The notes: generated from the letters alone by a model not told the origin. Shown: positions 1-10,146, counted from the first letter of the stretch. The stretch: DNA of 64,000 nt from Tritrichomonas musculus (GCA_039105265.1 JAPFFF010000004.1:558001-622000); one strand, 5' to 3'. Made by a program: numbers and translations.

Positions 1-308
1 TCTTGTGGAAGGCATGTCAAAAAATCTTTTGGTGCAATATATTGCAATTGATGATTTGAATTTTTATCTTGTTCGGATTTTGTTGATTTTTCATTTTGAT
101 ATTGAATTTTATTACTGATATAAACAAGTGAATAGTTCATACTATTAGGTGATTCTATCATAATTGATATAAGGCATAAAAAAAACTGCTCTTTTTCTTC
201 TGTAACTTGAGATAATATATTTGCATATTGATCTGTAGCGATTTTCTCATACGGTTTTAAAATGAGGTTCATTGCTTTTTTTGCTTGATGTGACAAAGAA
301 TTCGTCAT
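1..308 (-). CDS. partial hypothetical protein, N-terminal part
   Basis: An open frame runs from an ATG at 308 (complement) to the window edge, giving about 102 residues with no stop. The protein begins MTNSLSHQAKKAMNL and continues through a mixed polar and hydrophobic segment (EKEQFFLCLISIMIESP). I recognise no domain. The residue mix is ordinary, not the low-complexity mix of random A+T-rich frames, so a real gene continuing left of the window is likely but unproven. Confidence 0.5.
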   Translation of the reverse strand, partial: MTNSLSHQAKKAMNLILKPYEKIATDQYANILSQVTEEKEQFFLCLISIMIESPNSMNYSLVYISNKIQYQNEKSTKSEQDKNSNHQLQYIAPKDFLTCLPQ

Positions 309-632
309 TTGAATTCGCTCAATGAATATATTAATATCTAGCCAATTTTGCTATAGATTGCAAAAATAAAATTGAAGACAAAAATTGGTATTTTTTAATA
401 GCACTCAATGAAAAAATTGAATGTGCTCAAAATGTTAAAAATGCTGAGCAGTCAAAGCTCAAAGTAAATTTCCTATATAAATGATAATGAACTATGGGGG
501 AAAAATAGGCTATAATAAACATAATATGATCAATAAGAAAAAAAAAAAAAAACATAATTTATAAACTAATATATTTATAATTGAAATCAAACAAAATTTC
601 ATTGTATACAGAAATAATATTATAATACTAAG
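309..632. other. intergenic A+T-rich spacer
   Basis: This stretch contains a short poly-A run near 538-551 and no open frame with coding character. It lies upstream of the partial gene on the left and downstream of the 633-2789 gene, so it would hold the left gene's promoter. I see no clear initiator. Confidence 0.5.
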
Positions 633-2789
633 TTAAGCAGCTTCTTCTTCCTCTTCCTCCTCTTCTTCATTTTCGTCATCAAAATAAGTAATATGAGATG
701 AATTATCATCAATATCTATATCAATATCATCATCGTCGCTTGCTTCTTCACCAGTCAACATTGATAAACTTACAATGTAAAAAGCAATTTCAGTTGAAAA
801 TACAAGAAGAATCATTATGGAATTAGTGCTGTCATTATACCCAGCTATTAATTGTTTAACTTTCTTATTCTTATCATTTGATAATTTTAGAGGAATTTTT
901 GCGCATTGGTCCTTATCATTAATATTTGATATTACCAAATAATTGCCTACGCATAAGGCAACAGCCCACTTGTCGCAAACATCAATTAAAACACTTTTTC
1001 TTATTCCAAGCTTTTTTTGTCCAGTTATTTCATGAAGGATGATGTCTTTTTCTAATCTATCAAGAATAATAATTTTCTCATCTTTTGATTGATAAGCATT
1101 CTTATTCTGATAAAGAGTCATATGCTTAATTTTATCATGCTTATCAATTGGACTAGTTACAAAAAAAGATGACAAAGATTCTCCTTCATAGAAAGTTGAA
1201 ATTTTGCAATCATTATAATATTCAATAACATTTCTCCTCAACATCAAAAAACCGTTAAGAAAAGGTGAAATTTTTGTTATATTGGTTTGATAAATAAAAA
1301 CCAAATATTTATTCATTTTATCTTCATTATTATTGCTGTTATCATTGTTATTATTATCTTCTTCTTCTTCAATTTGAAGTGGCATTTCATATATTAAAAC
1401 TTCTCTTTTTGTCAATATTGCAAATTGTCCATTTTGGCATTTTGGATTATTAATTCCGCAAATGTCAATTATATCTCTAACACGAGGAAATTTGAAGCTA
1501 ACTATATTGCATCTTGATGTGAGTGAAAAAACTGAAAAACAGTTATCTGAATCAACGTAAAGCCAGACCATTTCGCTATTGCTTCTGTCAAGATACTCTT
1601 TTTCGTCCAGTCCGTCATTAACATTGTTATTTGAATTGTTAAAAAAACGAGGTTCTTCATCATAATTATTATTGTTATTATCATCTGCTCTAAAATTATT
1701 ATCGTTTTTATCTATATTACTAAAATTTTCGTTATTAAAAGAATTGAAATTATCGTTATTGTTTTCAGTCATTTCTTGAAAATTATCATTATCCAAATCG
1801 TTATCGTTATTTAAATTAAAATTTACATTGTTATATTCTGTATCATTTGTATTAAAATTTATTTCATCATCATTATTATTATCGAGTTCATTTTCATCAA
1901 AATCTCCAGGAACAAAATCATTATGATTATAATTTATTTGATCGTTTTCAATTGAATTCTCAAAATTGCCCTCAATTTGATTGATGAAAAAAATAAACAC
2001 TGCCAAACTAAACTGATTTAAATAATAAATCATTCGAAAAAAATCGATTGTTGAAAAGAAAATATAATACGAAATTATCACTGTTGTTATAAATATATCC
2101 AATGATTCTTTTTCTGATTCATTTAATTCTTTTTTTATGTTTGGGTTGAATTGATTTGTATTATTATTGTTGTCTGTATTTATATTTTTGTTATTATGTA
2201 TAAATGATTTGTGCTTAATAACATTTGTTCGAACTTTTTTTTGAGTGTGAAAAGGTGTCTCAATTTTGACATTTTTTATATTTTTTTCATTTAAAATTGA
2301 TGGATGATTAGGAAAATTCAAAAGCTGAGTGATTGATGAAGATGAAGATAAATTTGGACGATGATTTGAATCGGTAAAAACCCTTTTTTTAACGATATTT
2401 TGAATTCTTCGAATACTTAAATATGGTTTTTCGATATCGGAAGATTTAACAGCATGCAAATTAATATTTGTCTGATATTCGCTTGTATTTGTTTCTTTTT
2501 TTATTTTTGCTTCTTCATTAACTGGTGGGTAAATATATGATCCATCACCATAAAAATGTTTGGCTATATATGAATTTCTTACGCAAACTGGGCATACCGC
2601 TATTATATTTTGTGAATGTTGGTAGTTAACATGAAAAATTCCTCCTAATTCTCTGTTTAATGAGAAAGGAGAACATAAAATAAATGATTTTTTCATTATA
2701 ATCACAACATTATCGTCAAATCGCTGAATTCGTGTAATTGGAGTCTGTAATTTCAGCGTGTTGATTAGGTAAGGTTTTTTTTGATCCAT
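633..2789 (-). CDS. Asn/Asp-rich hypothetical protein with acidic C-terminus
   Basis: 718 residues starting at a genuine ATG. Residues about 1-90 and 395-680 look folded: alternating beta-type strands such as VVIIMKKSFILCSPF, CNIVSFKFPRVRDII and QFAILTKREVLIYEM suggest propeller-like blades. The middle (about 285-395) is a very Asn/Asp-rich linker, and the end is a run of about ten Glu closing in Ala-Ala. One hydrophobic stretch (about 232-270) could be a membrane segment or a buried helix. I cannot name a family. Homopolymeric Asn tracts of this kind are common in trichomonad proteins. That it is a real gene is likely from its length and non-repetitive ends; its function is unknown. Confidence 0.7.
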   Translation of the reverse strand: MDQKKPYLINTLKLQTPITRIQRFDDNVVIIMKKSFILCSPFSLNRELGGIFHVNYQHSQNIIAVCPVCVRNSYIAKHFYGDGSYIYPPVNEEAKIKKETNTSEYQTNINLHAVKSSDIEKPYLSIRRIQNIVKKRVFTDSNHRPNLSSSSSITQLLNFPNHPSILNEKNIKNVKIETPFHTQKKVRTNVIKHKSFIHNNKNINTDNNNNTNQFNPNIKKELNESEKESLDIFITTVIISYYIFFSTIDFFRMIYYLNQFSLAVFIFFINQIEGNFENSIENDQINYNHNDFVPGDFDENELDNNNDDEINFNTNDTEYNNVNFNLNNDNDLDNDNFQEMTENNNDNFNSFNNENFSNIDKNDNNFRADDNNNNNYDEEPRFFNNSNNNVNDGLDEKEYLDRSNSEMVWLYVDSDNCFSVFSLTSRCNIVSFKFPRVRDIIDICGINNPKCQNGQFAILTKREVLIYEMPLQIEEEEDNNNNDNSNNNEDKMNKYLVFIYQTNITKISPFLNGFLMLRRNVIEYYNDCKISTFYEGESLSSFFVTSPIDKHDKIKHMTLYQNKNAYQSKDEKIIILDRLEKDIILHEITGQKKLGIRKSVLIDVCDKWAVALCVGNYLVISNINDKDQCAKIPLKLSNDKNKKVKQLIAGYNDSTNSIMILLVFSTEIAFYIVSLSMLTGEEASDDDDIDIDIDDNSSHITYFDDENEEEEEEEEEAA

Positions 2790-3332
2790 GTGTGATCCTT
2801 ACCTTTGAGGATAAAAAAAAATTCAAAAGGATTCCACTTTTTCTAAACTTTGATGAATTATTTTGCAACTTTTCATAACCTGCATTGAATTTTACACCAA
2901 ATTAGCTTTGAAATAGAAATAATTCTATTTAAAAGAGGATAATTCTGAAAATGTATTATTTGACAAATATAAAATAGATTGTATTTTTTCTTCATGATTT
3001 CATTTATAGGTTGATTGAAAAATTTTATATGATTGATTTTTCTTTGAGGATGATTAAAATAAATTCAAATAAACTTTTTGGGCTGGGTTCAGAAAATTTA
3101 TAAATATCTTATTCATGTAAATTATAACTTGGAAATAAAGAAAGAGAGTTAAAAATCTACTGATTTACAAATAAATATTTCAAAAAGCATTAGCCTTTGA
3201 AACAAAAATTTTTATTTAATTAAATAGAAAACAATTTTAAATTTTTGGTTATAAAATGCTTTTCTGTCTTGGCGTTTAAATTTTTTTTCTTCAAATTTAG
3301 ATAAGCCTAATTTTGTAAAATTGACAAATATT
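2790..3332. other. intergenic spacer
   Basis: About 540 bases of A+T-rich sequence between two genes on the minus strand. It carries the upstream region of the 633-2789 gene, including a CACTTTTTC word near 2835. No RNA gene, repeat or further ORF is evident. Confidence 0.5.
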
Positions 3333-4946
3333 TTAATTAATTGTTCCATAAAACTCTATATTTGATAAATAAAGAATATCATTTCCATCAGAATTGGGAC
3401 CTGTCTGTGTAAGTTTGATGGTATTAAAACTGTCAACTTCTTTGCATTTAAAAAGGCATTTACTACTTGGTGAGCAAAGTTGAGTAACGCTTTGACGTTC
3501 ATCAATGATGGTCCAATTTTTCCCGCCATCATTCGAACCTTCAAGTTTCCATTGAGTCAAGTGACCAGTTTTTCCATTGAAAGTAGTCAATAGATACTTA
3601 TTAATTGTAACTTTTCTATGATAAAAAAAGAATTGAATCCAAGAATTTTTCTGGTCAGCAGATTCATAATGGCTATCCCAATTTGGTGCGGCTAATCCAG
3701 CGAGTGAGCGATGCATTTCTTCATTTGTATAATTTCCAGATATTCCAACAACGCCCAGTTCAAAAACATTTCCACCGCATTCTTTTGTTAGCCTTGAAAA
3801 AATACCACTCGAAGGATCAAACAAGTTTTGATTATTATTTCCAAAACTTGGAGAAGTTGATACTGATTCTGAATTTGAGTTATCTTCATTTATATGTGAT
3901 GTTGATGATGAAATTGAATCAAGTAAATTTTGGCTGAAATTATTACTTCCATTATTAGAATTAAGATCAATATTAAAATTAGCATTTGAACTTTTCTGGA
4001 AAAATAAAACTCTCATTAATGTTCGTGCTGCAAATTCTCCTGAAATAGTGGAGCAAACGTAGCTTTGATACTTTGGAATGTGTACTTTAGGTAACAAAAG
4101 TTGATTTTGTAAAAGTAAAAGAACAACATTTGTAAACGATGGTCTCTTTGATGGATCTGGGCTCCAACTTGCTGTTAACCATTCGCATATTTTCGAGGTA
4201 AACTCAGGAGCTAGTCCTGGTCTTTCTCCACGATCAATTCTTTCTCTAAGATTTTTGTTATTTCTACCAAACGGAAAAACTTTTCCTGTTAAAACTTGAT
4301 ATGCAATCATGCCAAAGGCAAAAATGTCTGAACTGAAAGAAAAACGATCTTCTTTGGGCTTGTAAAGAGGGTTTCTTTGAATTTTGTCTGAATTTGAAAA
4401 ATTTAATAAGCCAAAATCGGAAATTAAAGGATTCATAGAAGGAAGCTCGAGAATAATATTAGATGGAGAAAGATCTCCATGAATAATTTGATTTTCATGA
4501 AGATACCTCATTCCTTCTGCAATCCCAAAAATAATTTTTGCTTTTAGAGTTGCACTATCGCTATCTATATTGTCACTTTTGAAATCGGATGAAAAACATG
4601 AGACTGGTGATGAAACTGAGGAAAGATTATCAATTGTTCCATCTTCTAACGCTTGTTGCAGCGTGATCATGTCATTGACATATTTTGTAGCGAGAATTAA
4701 AGTGTTTTCTGGATCTTTATTATCTGGGCATGAACCCACATAGCGAAGAACTGTTTTATGTTTCAGTTTAAAGAAAGGAGCTACTTCATTCTCTAGATCA
4801 ACATCTGGTAATAAAATTTGTTTCGATAATCTTCGAAATACATATAATTTGTCTGTTTTTTTATTTTTCACAAGAGTTAATTCACCGAGGCTATCGCTAT
4901 CAAGTTTTTTGACTTCTTCGAAATCATTTATGTTTATATGTTTCAT
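3333..4946 (-). CDS. protein kinase-like protein with C-terminal discoidin-like (F5/8 type C) domain
   Basis: 537 residues from the first true ATG at 4946; the open frame extends to a TTG at 4991. Residues about 5-285 are a protein kinase fold: catalytic loop HGDLSPSNI near 156, DFG near 177, and the subdomain IX segment SSDIFAFGMIAYQVLTG near 205. The catalytic loop has HGD rather than HRD. The strand where the ATP-binding lysine (VAIK) is expected reads YVFRRLS, so Arg may replace Lys, and the glycine-rich loop is poor. Activity is therefore uncertain. A Ser/Asn-rich linker leads to about residues 380-537, which resemble the F5/8 type C (galactose-binding-like) fold (NSWIQFFF, KTGHLTQWKLEGSNDGGKNW, ILYLSNIEFYG). 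Known: these folds bind sugars, lipids or proteins. Inferred: a scaffold or signalling kinase whose tail recruits a ligand. Confidence 0.85.
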   Translation of the reverse strand: MKHININDFEEVKKLDSDSLGELTLVKNKKTDKLYVFRRLSKQILLPDVDLENEVAPFFKLKHKTVLRYVGSCPDNKDPENTLILATKYVNDMITLQQALEDGTIDNLSSVSSPVSCFSSDFKSDNIDSDSATLKAKIIFGIAEGMRYLHENQIIHGDLSPSNIILELPSMNPLISDFGLLNFSNSDKIQRNPLYKPKEDRFSFSSDIFAFGMIAYQVLTGKVFPFGRNNKNLRERIDRGERPGLAPEFTSKICEWLTASWSPDPSKRPSFTNVVLLLLQNQLLLPKVHIPKYQSYVCSTISGEFAARTLMRVLFFQKSSNANFNIDLNSNNGSNNFSQNLLDSISSSTSHINEDNSNSESVSTSPSFGNNNQNLFDPSSGIFSRLTKECGGNVFELGVVGISGNYTNEEMHRSLAGLAAPNWDSHYESADQKNSWIQFFFYHRKVTINKYLLTTFNGKTGHLTQWKLEGSNDGGKNWTIIDERQSVTQLCSPSSKCLFKCKEVDSFNTIKLTQTGPNSDGNDILYLSNIEFYGTIN

Positions 4947-5597
4947 TATAAAATATAAAAATTTTTGGGTGAAGTTGTTAATATCATTCAATTTTTAATG
5001 ACCATATCTCTCAAATTGAAACTTTTTCAATTAAAAACAGATTATTTTTTTTGACATTTGAATAGAAATAAATTTTTTTTGTTTTAAATATTCAATGTCC
5101 TGAATTTTCAAATCAATTGAATTTGGAAATAAAAATGAATAAACTTTTTCAGATTTATTGATCGGCTTCATTTATTGCTAAACGATCTAAACAAAGATAT
5201 CTAATAAGTAAGCAGATGCTGCTGTCAAGAATTAAAAAATGAAGTATTTCAATGTTTGAATCTCTATCAAATGCTGTTTAGAAAATATCAATGAGATTAC
5301 ATATAAAGCAGAGTTTTCCAAATTTATTATTGAATAGATTAAATATTTAGAGTCATAGCGTTGTTTGAACAGACCCTTGATAAAAATTTAGGCTTTAAAA
5401 AATTCAAGCATTTAATCTGTTCGATATTAAAATCGCAAAACTATGTTTAATATAAATTCAATTTAAATTTTGAATTTCAGTTGAAAAGCCAAAAGTTAAG
5501 GTAAATATCATTCTAATGACAAAAAAGATTTATTAATTTTAATTTAATGTGAAATAAAAAACACAATTTTTTTTAGTTTAATTTCTCTTTTTCTGTA
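4947..5597. other. intergenic spacer with a candidate promoter word
   Basis: About 650 A+T-rich bases between two minus-strand genes. AACTTTTTCAA lies at 5020-5030, about 75 bases upstream of the kinase start. The same word, or its complement, lies close to several other starts in the window. Nothing else is recognisable. Confidence 0.4.
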
Positions 5598-8288
5598 TTA
5601 CATATGATCATTTATAGTTTGTACAACCTTAAAAAGATTTGGATCGAAAATCATCTGTTGAGGAATAGTTCCAGCTCCAATTGAATCATCATATTTTATC
5701 CAAATATCATTAGCTTTGTAACCAACAACAGTTGCAATTCCAGTAGATGTTTGAATTCTATCACCAGGGAAAACTCTAAATCCTTTAAATTTAATTGAGT
5801 CAACTTCAAAGAAAAGCTCAAAATTGTGACGGGAATGAAACAGTCTTTGGCAAGGAATGTCAGCTCTAAATATAACATTCATTCCATTTGATAAAGCTTC
5901 ATCTTCTTTTATAGAAACTTCTCCATCTTTATTTCGTAAGACAAATTGCTTATCTTTGTTTCTTCCAAGGATGACATAATATTTATGATCATAGGAAACA
6001 ACATCGCCTGGTAAAAATTTAGATGCTTTGAAATCATCAACACTATTTTCAATAACCTTGTCTGATGGAATTGAAGGAGAGCCGATCCTTCTTACAATTA
6101 TTACATCTGACATATTTTTACAAATTACAAGTCCGGCATTTAATTTATATGCTGTATCTGTAAGTAACCAATAACCTTGGTTATTAGGGTCAACGGATCG
6201 TCCGATGACAGTTGCAAATCCTTTCTTTGTTAAAATTCTATCATAAGGAATGAATTTGTCTTCTTTTGAACAATTAACAGCTACATCAACAATTTTTCTG
6301 TTAAAACTTTTGTGCGATACAATAACTTCCTCGGTTCTGTAAGTGCGAAGAAGGCTAACTGAAGTTGGATTTACAAAGTATACATCATTCTCTGAAAGAA
6401 TAGATCGAACTGCACAGAGATATCCAAGTTGGCCCATAACGATACCAATTTTTTCGCCTCTTCTGATTAAGTCACCACAACGAAGATTGTATTTTTGTAT
6501 GAGGTTGCATGGCTCGGTTTCAATATTTACATAATTCAAAGAAGCTAAGGTAAATGTTGATGAAGTGCGTTTAAAGCTCATATCAGGATTGACTGGTGGT
6601 AGTGAATTAGTATTAACCTTGAGATTTGTTGGATTAGAAAGTTTTACACGAATAACTTTACGATCTTTTGGTTCAATAATAGTAAGTAAACTATGGAGAT
6701 TTAAAAAGTTTGACGAAAGCGTTGTTGATACTTTGCCATCATCATGATCCCAAGCTATAAATAGTTTAGAACCAAAAGATCCAATAATCGTGCCTTGTCC
6801 AAAACATTCATGAGAGACTTTCTCACCCGATCTAAAACCGAAAAGAAGAAGAGATTCATCAGATGTGTCAATATCATAGCTAAGCTGACTTCTTCCCTCA
6901 ATTGTTTTCAAAGCTATTCCATTTTCTATATCGGCATCTTTATGAATTTCATTATTTTGGTCGGCTGGCCTTTTTACAATATGATAATGTTTATGAATCA
7001 GCACTGGATTTTCCTTAATGAATGTATATGATGAATTTTCTGTTTGGACAATAAGTGAGGCATCTTGAGACAACCCGAGTATTTTCACTTGACTTGAAGG
7101 ATTATTGTTTCCAATTGGAGCAATAATATCCCCTTTCTTAAAACCGTTTACAGATAATCCTGCAAGTGAAATATCAATGTTAGTTGGTTTGGTATTTGGA
7201 GCTTGGGGTAAAAGAGGAACAAAATAAGGTACATGTGCAAAAAGAGAGCGATTATGCATAAGGACCATTGGATGAGTTAAGAAATCTCTTGGTTTCGGAC
7301 CAGTGAGGACGATGATATGTGAACAGCCAGCGGACATGAAAACAACGTTGAGATCTTTTGTTCTATCGCACAAAACAGGTTCTTTATGATTGTCACCATC
7401 GTTCATTAGTAATCTTGAATTGTCGCTTTCACCACATGCGTAAAGATGGCCATCTTCTGTTAAAAAGTATGCCATTGAATCTCCACAAGCAATATGAACA
7501 ACTGGAGATTTTTGCCAAAACTTTGTGATCATTTTGAAAACGTTGGTTTTATTGGGTCGTCCTAAGCCAATTTGACCATAATTATTTGCACCACAAGACC
7601 AAATATTATCGTTCTCATCGATTAAAAAGCTGGATATATTGTAAGCGAAGCAACGTTTAAATTTAATATTTTCATCAAAGGGAATTGGTGATGGAGTAAA
7701 GTCGCTAAACTTTCTTCCTTGTCCACAAGCTTTTCTTCTTCCCCAACTATACGCAACGCCAGTTTCAGAAATAGCTAGATAATGATATTGACCTGCTGCA
7801 CAATCAATAAATTTAACAGTTTCGGCAACATATTTAAAATTGCTATTTCCACCACCGCTATAATAAATGCCTGGGCCTTCTGGAATAGCAACAACAAGTT
7901 CCATTCCGCAAGCAACAAATCGAATTGGACGATCAATGGGAACTGGTCGCTTAAAATTGCCATAGCTTGCTCCAGATACGAAAAGTTGACCATCTGTACT
8001 GACAATAGCTGTCATTTTATCACCACATGCCGCCCAAGCTGGCTTAATTGTTAATTCAGGAACGAGCGAAATTGTTTGTAGTTCGTTTGATGACGCGCCA
8101 ATTTGTTCGCATTCATTATCTCCGCATGCGTACCATTGTTGTTGTCGTGTATAAAATAAATTAAATTTCCATCCTGAGGTAAAAAATAAAATTTGCGAAG
8201 GATCAAAATTGACTTGTGCAAAACTAGAGCTTCCACTTCGGCAAAGACGAGAGCCTGTATAACCAGCGCTATAAAGTGTTAAAGACAT
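5598..8288 (-). CDS. RCC1-repeat protein with C-terminal SH3/KOW-like repeats
   Basis: The frame is open from 8405, but I prefer the ATG at 8288 (MSLTLYSAGYTG): the 39 residues before it are Lys/Asn/Phe-rich and unlike the fold that follows. That gives 896 residues. The N-terminal half has RCC1 propeller signatures: WYACGDNECEQIG, AWAACGDKMTAIVSTDGQLF, AYSWGRRKACGQG, IWSCGANNYGQIGLG, HIACGDSMAYFLTEDG and a final SAGCSHIIVL. The C-terminal half repeats a pattern of 'GD.I....G.GTVIG...+.+W+..D' (for example FGQGTIIGSFGSKLFIAWD, VFPGDRIQTSTGIATVVGY), which look like small beta-barrel modules. Known: RCC1 propellers bind GTPases, chromatin or ubiquitin-pathway partners. No HECT or other catalytic domain is seen, so a scaffold role is inferred. 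Confidence 0.85.
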   Translation of the reverse strand: MSLTLYSAGYTGSRLCRSGSSSFAQVNFDPSQILFFTSGWKFNLFYTRQQQWYACGDNECEQIGASSNELQTISLVPELTIKPAWAACGDKMTAIVSTDGQLFVSGASYGNFKRPVPIDRPIRFVACGMELVVAIPEGPGIYYSGGGNSNFKYVAETVKFIDCAAGQYHYLAISETGVAYSWGRRKACGQGRKFSDFTPSPIPFDENIKFKRCFAYNISSFLIDENDNIWSCGANNYGQIGLGRPNKTNVFKMITKFWQKSPVVHIACGDSMAYFLTEDGHLYACGESDNSRLLMNDGDNHKEPVLCDRTKDLNVVFMSAGCSHIIVLTGPKPRDFLTHPMVLMHNRSLFAHVPYFVPLLPQAPNTKPTNIDISLAGLSVNGFKKGDIIAPIGNNNPSSQVKILGLSQDASLIVQTENSSYTFIKENPVLIHKHYHIVKRPADQNNEIHKDADIENGIALKTIEGRSQLSYDIDTSDESLLLFGFRSGEKVSHECFGQGTIIGSFGSKLFIAWDHDDGKVSTTLSSNFLNLHSLLTIIEPKDRKVIRVKLSNPTNLKVNTNSLPPVNPDMSFKRTSSTFTLASLNYVNIETEPCNLIQKYNLRCGDLIRRGEKIGIVMGQLGYLCAVRSILSENDVYFVNPTSVSLLRTYRTEEVIVSHKSFNRKIVDVAVNCSKEDKFIPYDRILTKKGFATVIGRSVDPNNQGYWLLTDTAYKLNAGLVICKNMSDVIIVRRIGSPSIPSDKVIENSVDDFKASKFLPGDVVSYDHKYYVILGRNKDKQFVLRNKDGEVSIKEDEALSNGMNVIFRADIPCQRLFHSRHNFELFFEVDSIKFKGFRVFPGDRIQTSTGIATVVGYKANDIWIKYDDSIGAGTIPQQMIFDPNLFKVVQTINDHM

Positions 8289-8712
8289 TTTATTTTTATC
8301 GGTCTGATTATTTTTGTCAAATTTTTTTGGGTTTCTAAAGGTGTAGCATATAGCATTTTCATAAAAAATATTGATTATTGGCAAAAAATAGATGCGTACT
8401 AACATTCTAATTTATATATTTCATTAATTTTGAGATAATTTGATTTCAAAACATGTAATCAAGTAATTTTCAATTTCCACAAAACTTTAAAAAATAATAT
8501 GTTTTCATAAATAAATGCTAATAACTACATATGCCAAATTTCTTAAGATAAAATGGATAAATTGATTTGAATTTTATTTTTCAGGTGCATTGAAAATTCT
8601 AACTTTTTAATTGTTTTATTTGTAATGTTTTCATCTTTGTTTTTTTAAAAAAACAGCTTTTTTAGAGGATGATAAAACTTTTTGAATGATATTTTTCTTT
8701 CATACACTTGAT
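8289..8712. promoter_or_regulatory. divergent intergenic region between the RCC1 protein and Rab genes
   Basis: The region separates outward-facing starts at 8288 (minus) and 8713 (plus). On the Rab side AAACTTTTTGAA lies at 8675-8686, about 28 bases before the ATG. TCATA at 8700-8704 matches the trichomonad initiator consensus TCA-Py-T/A (established for Trichomonas vaginalis) and sits 9-13 bases before the ATG. Transcription from this site would exclude the upstream in-frame ATG at 8686. Confidence 0.55.
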
Positions 8713-9312
8713 ATGTTAGCAACTGATATTAAAGTAGTCTTTTTGGGTGAATCCACAGTTGGAAAAACTAGCATAATCAGCTGTTTTTCCCAAGGCGATT
8801 TTAATCCGGAACAAACCTCAACGATTGGAGCATGCTTCACAATGAAAAAGATAACTCTTGATGATAAAACAGAAATAAAATTGAAAATCTGGGATACTGC
8901 TGGACAAGAACGGTTCCGTGCTTTGACTCCGATGTATTATCGAGACGCTGACGTTGCAATTTTAGTTTATGCTGTCGATGACAGAGACTCCTATGAAAAA
9001 CTTCAACGATGGATTGATGATCTTAGCCGAGATACAAAAATTATGCCTCCTCTTATTATTGTTGGAAATAAAATTGATTTAGTCGATCGCAGAAAAGTCA
9101 CTTCTGATGAAGCAGAGAGATTTGCTGAAAGTGCTGGTGCAACGTTTTTGGAATGTAGTGCAAAGCTAAAAGAAGGAATTGAAGAACTTTTTACGACTGC
9201 AGGCTCACTTGCATCCAAGTCTGTTCCAAAAAACGACGGAGAAGCAAGTAAATTAGCCAAAGAAATAATTGAAGGTAATGAGAATACGGAAAACAAGAAA
9301 AAATGTTGTTAA
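8713..9312 (+). CDS. Rab-family small GTPase (Rab5/21/22-like features)
   Basis: 199 residues from the ATG at 8713. The upstream ATG at 8686 adds MIFFFHTLD, which is unlike Rab N-termini and would precede the likely start of transcription. All G motifs are visible: GESTVGKTS (P-loop), the switch I Thr in QTSTIGACF, WDTAGQERF, NKID and ECSAK. The Rab-specific switch region reads RFRALTPMYYRDADVAILVY. The C-terminus KKKCC is a typical double-Cys geranylgeranylation site, so the protein should act on membranes in vesicle traffic. The switch region and the QTSTIGA segment lean to the Rab5/21/22 branch, but assignment needs a tree. Confidence 0.95.
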   Translation: MLATDIKVVFLGESTVGKTSIISCFSQGDFNPEQTSTIGACFTMKKITLDDKTEIKLKIWDTAGQERFRALTPMYYRDADVAILVYAVDDRDSYEKLQRWIDDLSRDTKIMPPLIIVGNKIDLVDRRKVTSDEAERFAESAGATFLECSAKLKEGIEELFTTAGSLASKSVPKNDGEASKLAKEIIEGNENTENKKKCC

Positions 9313-9519
9313 TTTATTATGATTAGCTATTTAACGTTAAGCAATAAAAGTGTATTTGTATTACTTAATTTAATTTAGTTAAGTTTTATGTTTTTTAAAA
9401 AAAAAAAAATCGATGAAATAATAATATTTTAAATGAAAATCTAAATTGGTGAGATTAATGATATATACTTTGTTTTAGATCGAATATTTTGAATAAAATA
9501 TATTGATTTATGAAGTACA
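9313..9519. other. convergent 3' spacer between two Rab genes
   Basis: About 200 bases between two genes that end toward each other. It holds a run of about 12 A near 9399-9410 and must carry both polyadenylation regions. No ORF or repeat of note. Confidence 0.5.
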
Positions 9520-10146
9520 TTAACATGAACATCCGTTTCCATTATTATTTCCATTATTTGCATTTCCTTGAGTGGGACTAAAATTAACTGTATCGGGCGT
9601 TTGAGCTGGTGCATCCTTGGACACAGTCTTTTCAATTTGCATAACAGTTTCAGTAACAGCAGCTGGAACTGAATCGCCTGTTTTTGCTGATGTTTCAAAA
9701 TATTTCATTCCATGTTCATCTGCATATTGCTTTGCTTCTTCATATGTAACATCTCTCTTATCTTCGAGATCATTTTTATTTCCGATTAAAGCAGTAACAA
9801 CATCAGAGCTTGCAATTTCTTTTAAGTCTTGATACCATCTTTCGACACTATTAAATGAATCTCTTGAGGTGAGATCAAAAACAATTAAAGCGCCAGCGGC
9901 TCCACGATAATATCCTCTTGTAACTGATCTGAAAAGTTCTTGTCCAGCAGTATCCCAAAGTTGTAATTGAATGTGATGCTCATCTTCTGTTTCAACAACT
10001 TTTGTAAGAAATTCAACTCCTAATGTAGGTTGAGTATCACCTTCCCATTGATCGTGAACAAATCGAAGAAGAAGACATGTTTTTCCAACACCTGAATCGC
10101 CTACAACAACAATTTTAAGCGAATAATCGAACTTATGCCCTAGCAT
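9520..10146 (-). CDS. Rab-family small GTPase (Rab2/4/11/14-like features)
   Basis: 208 residues from an ATG. The sequence is canonical for a Rab: FDYSLKIVVVGDSGVGKTCLL (P-loop), the switch I region QPTLGVEF, WDTAGQELFRSVTRGYYRGAAGALIVFD (switch II and RabF motifs), GNKNDLEDKR (G4) and ETSAK (G5). The tail is a Gly/Asn-rich hypervariable stretch ending CSC, a Cys-x-Cys site for double geranylgeranylation. The role is vesicle traffic on endomembranes. The gene is convergent with the Rab at 8713; the two are clearly different subfamilies, so this is not a recent tandem duplicate. TCATT words 20-35 bases upstream of the start fit an initiator. Confidence 0.95.
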   Translation of the reverse strand: MLGHKFDYSLKIVVVGDSGVGKTCLLLRFVHDQWEGDTQPTLGVEFLTKVVETEDEHHIQLQLWDTAGQELFRSVTRGYYRGAAGALIVFDLTSRDSFNSVERWYQDLKEIASSDVVTALIGNKNDLEDKRDVTYEEAKQYADEHGMKYFETSAKTGDSVPAAVTETVMQIEKTVSKDAPAQTPDTVNFSPTQGNANNGNNNGNGCSC

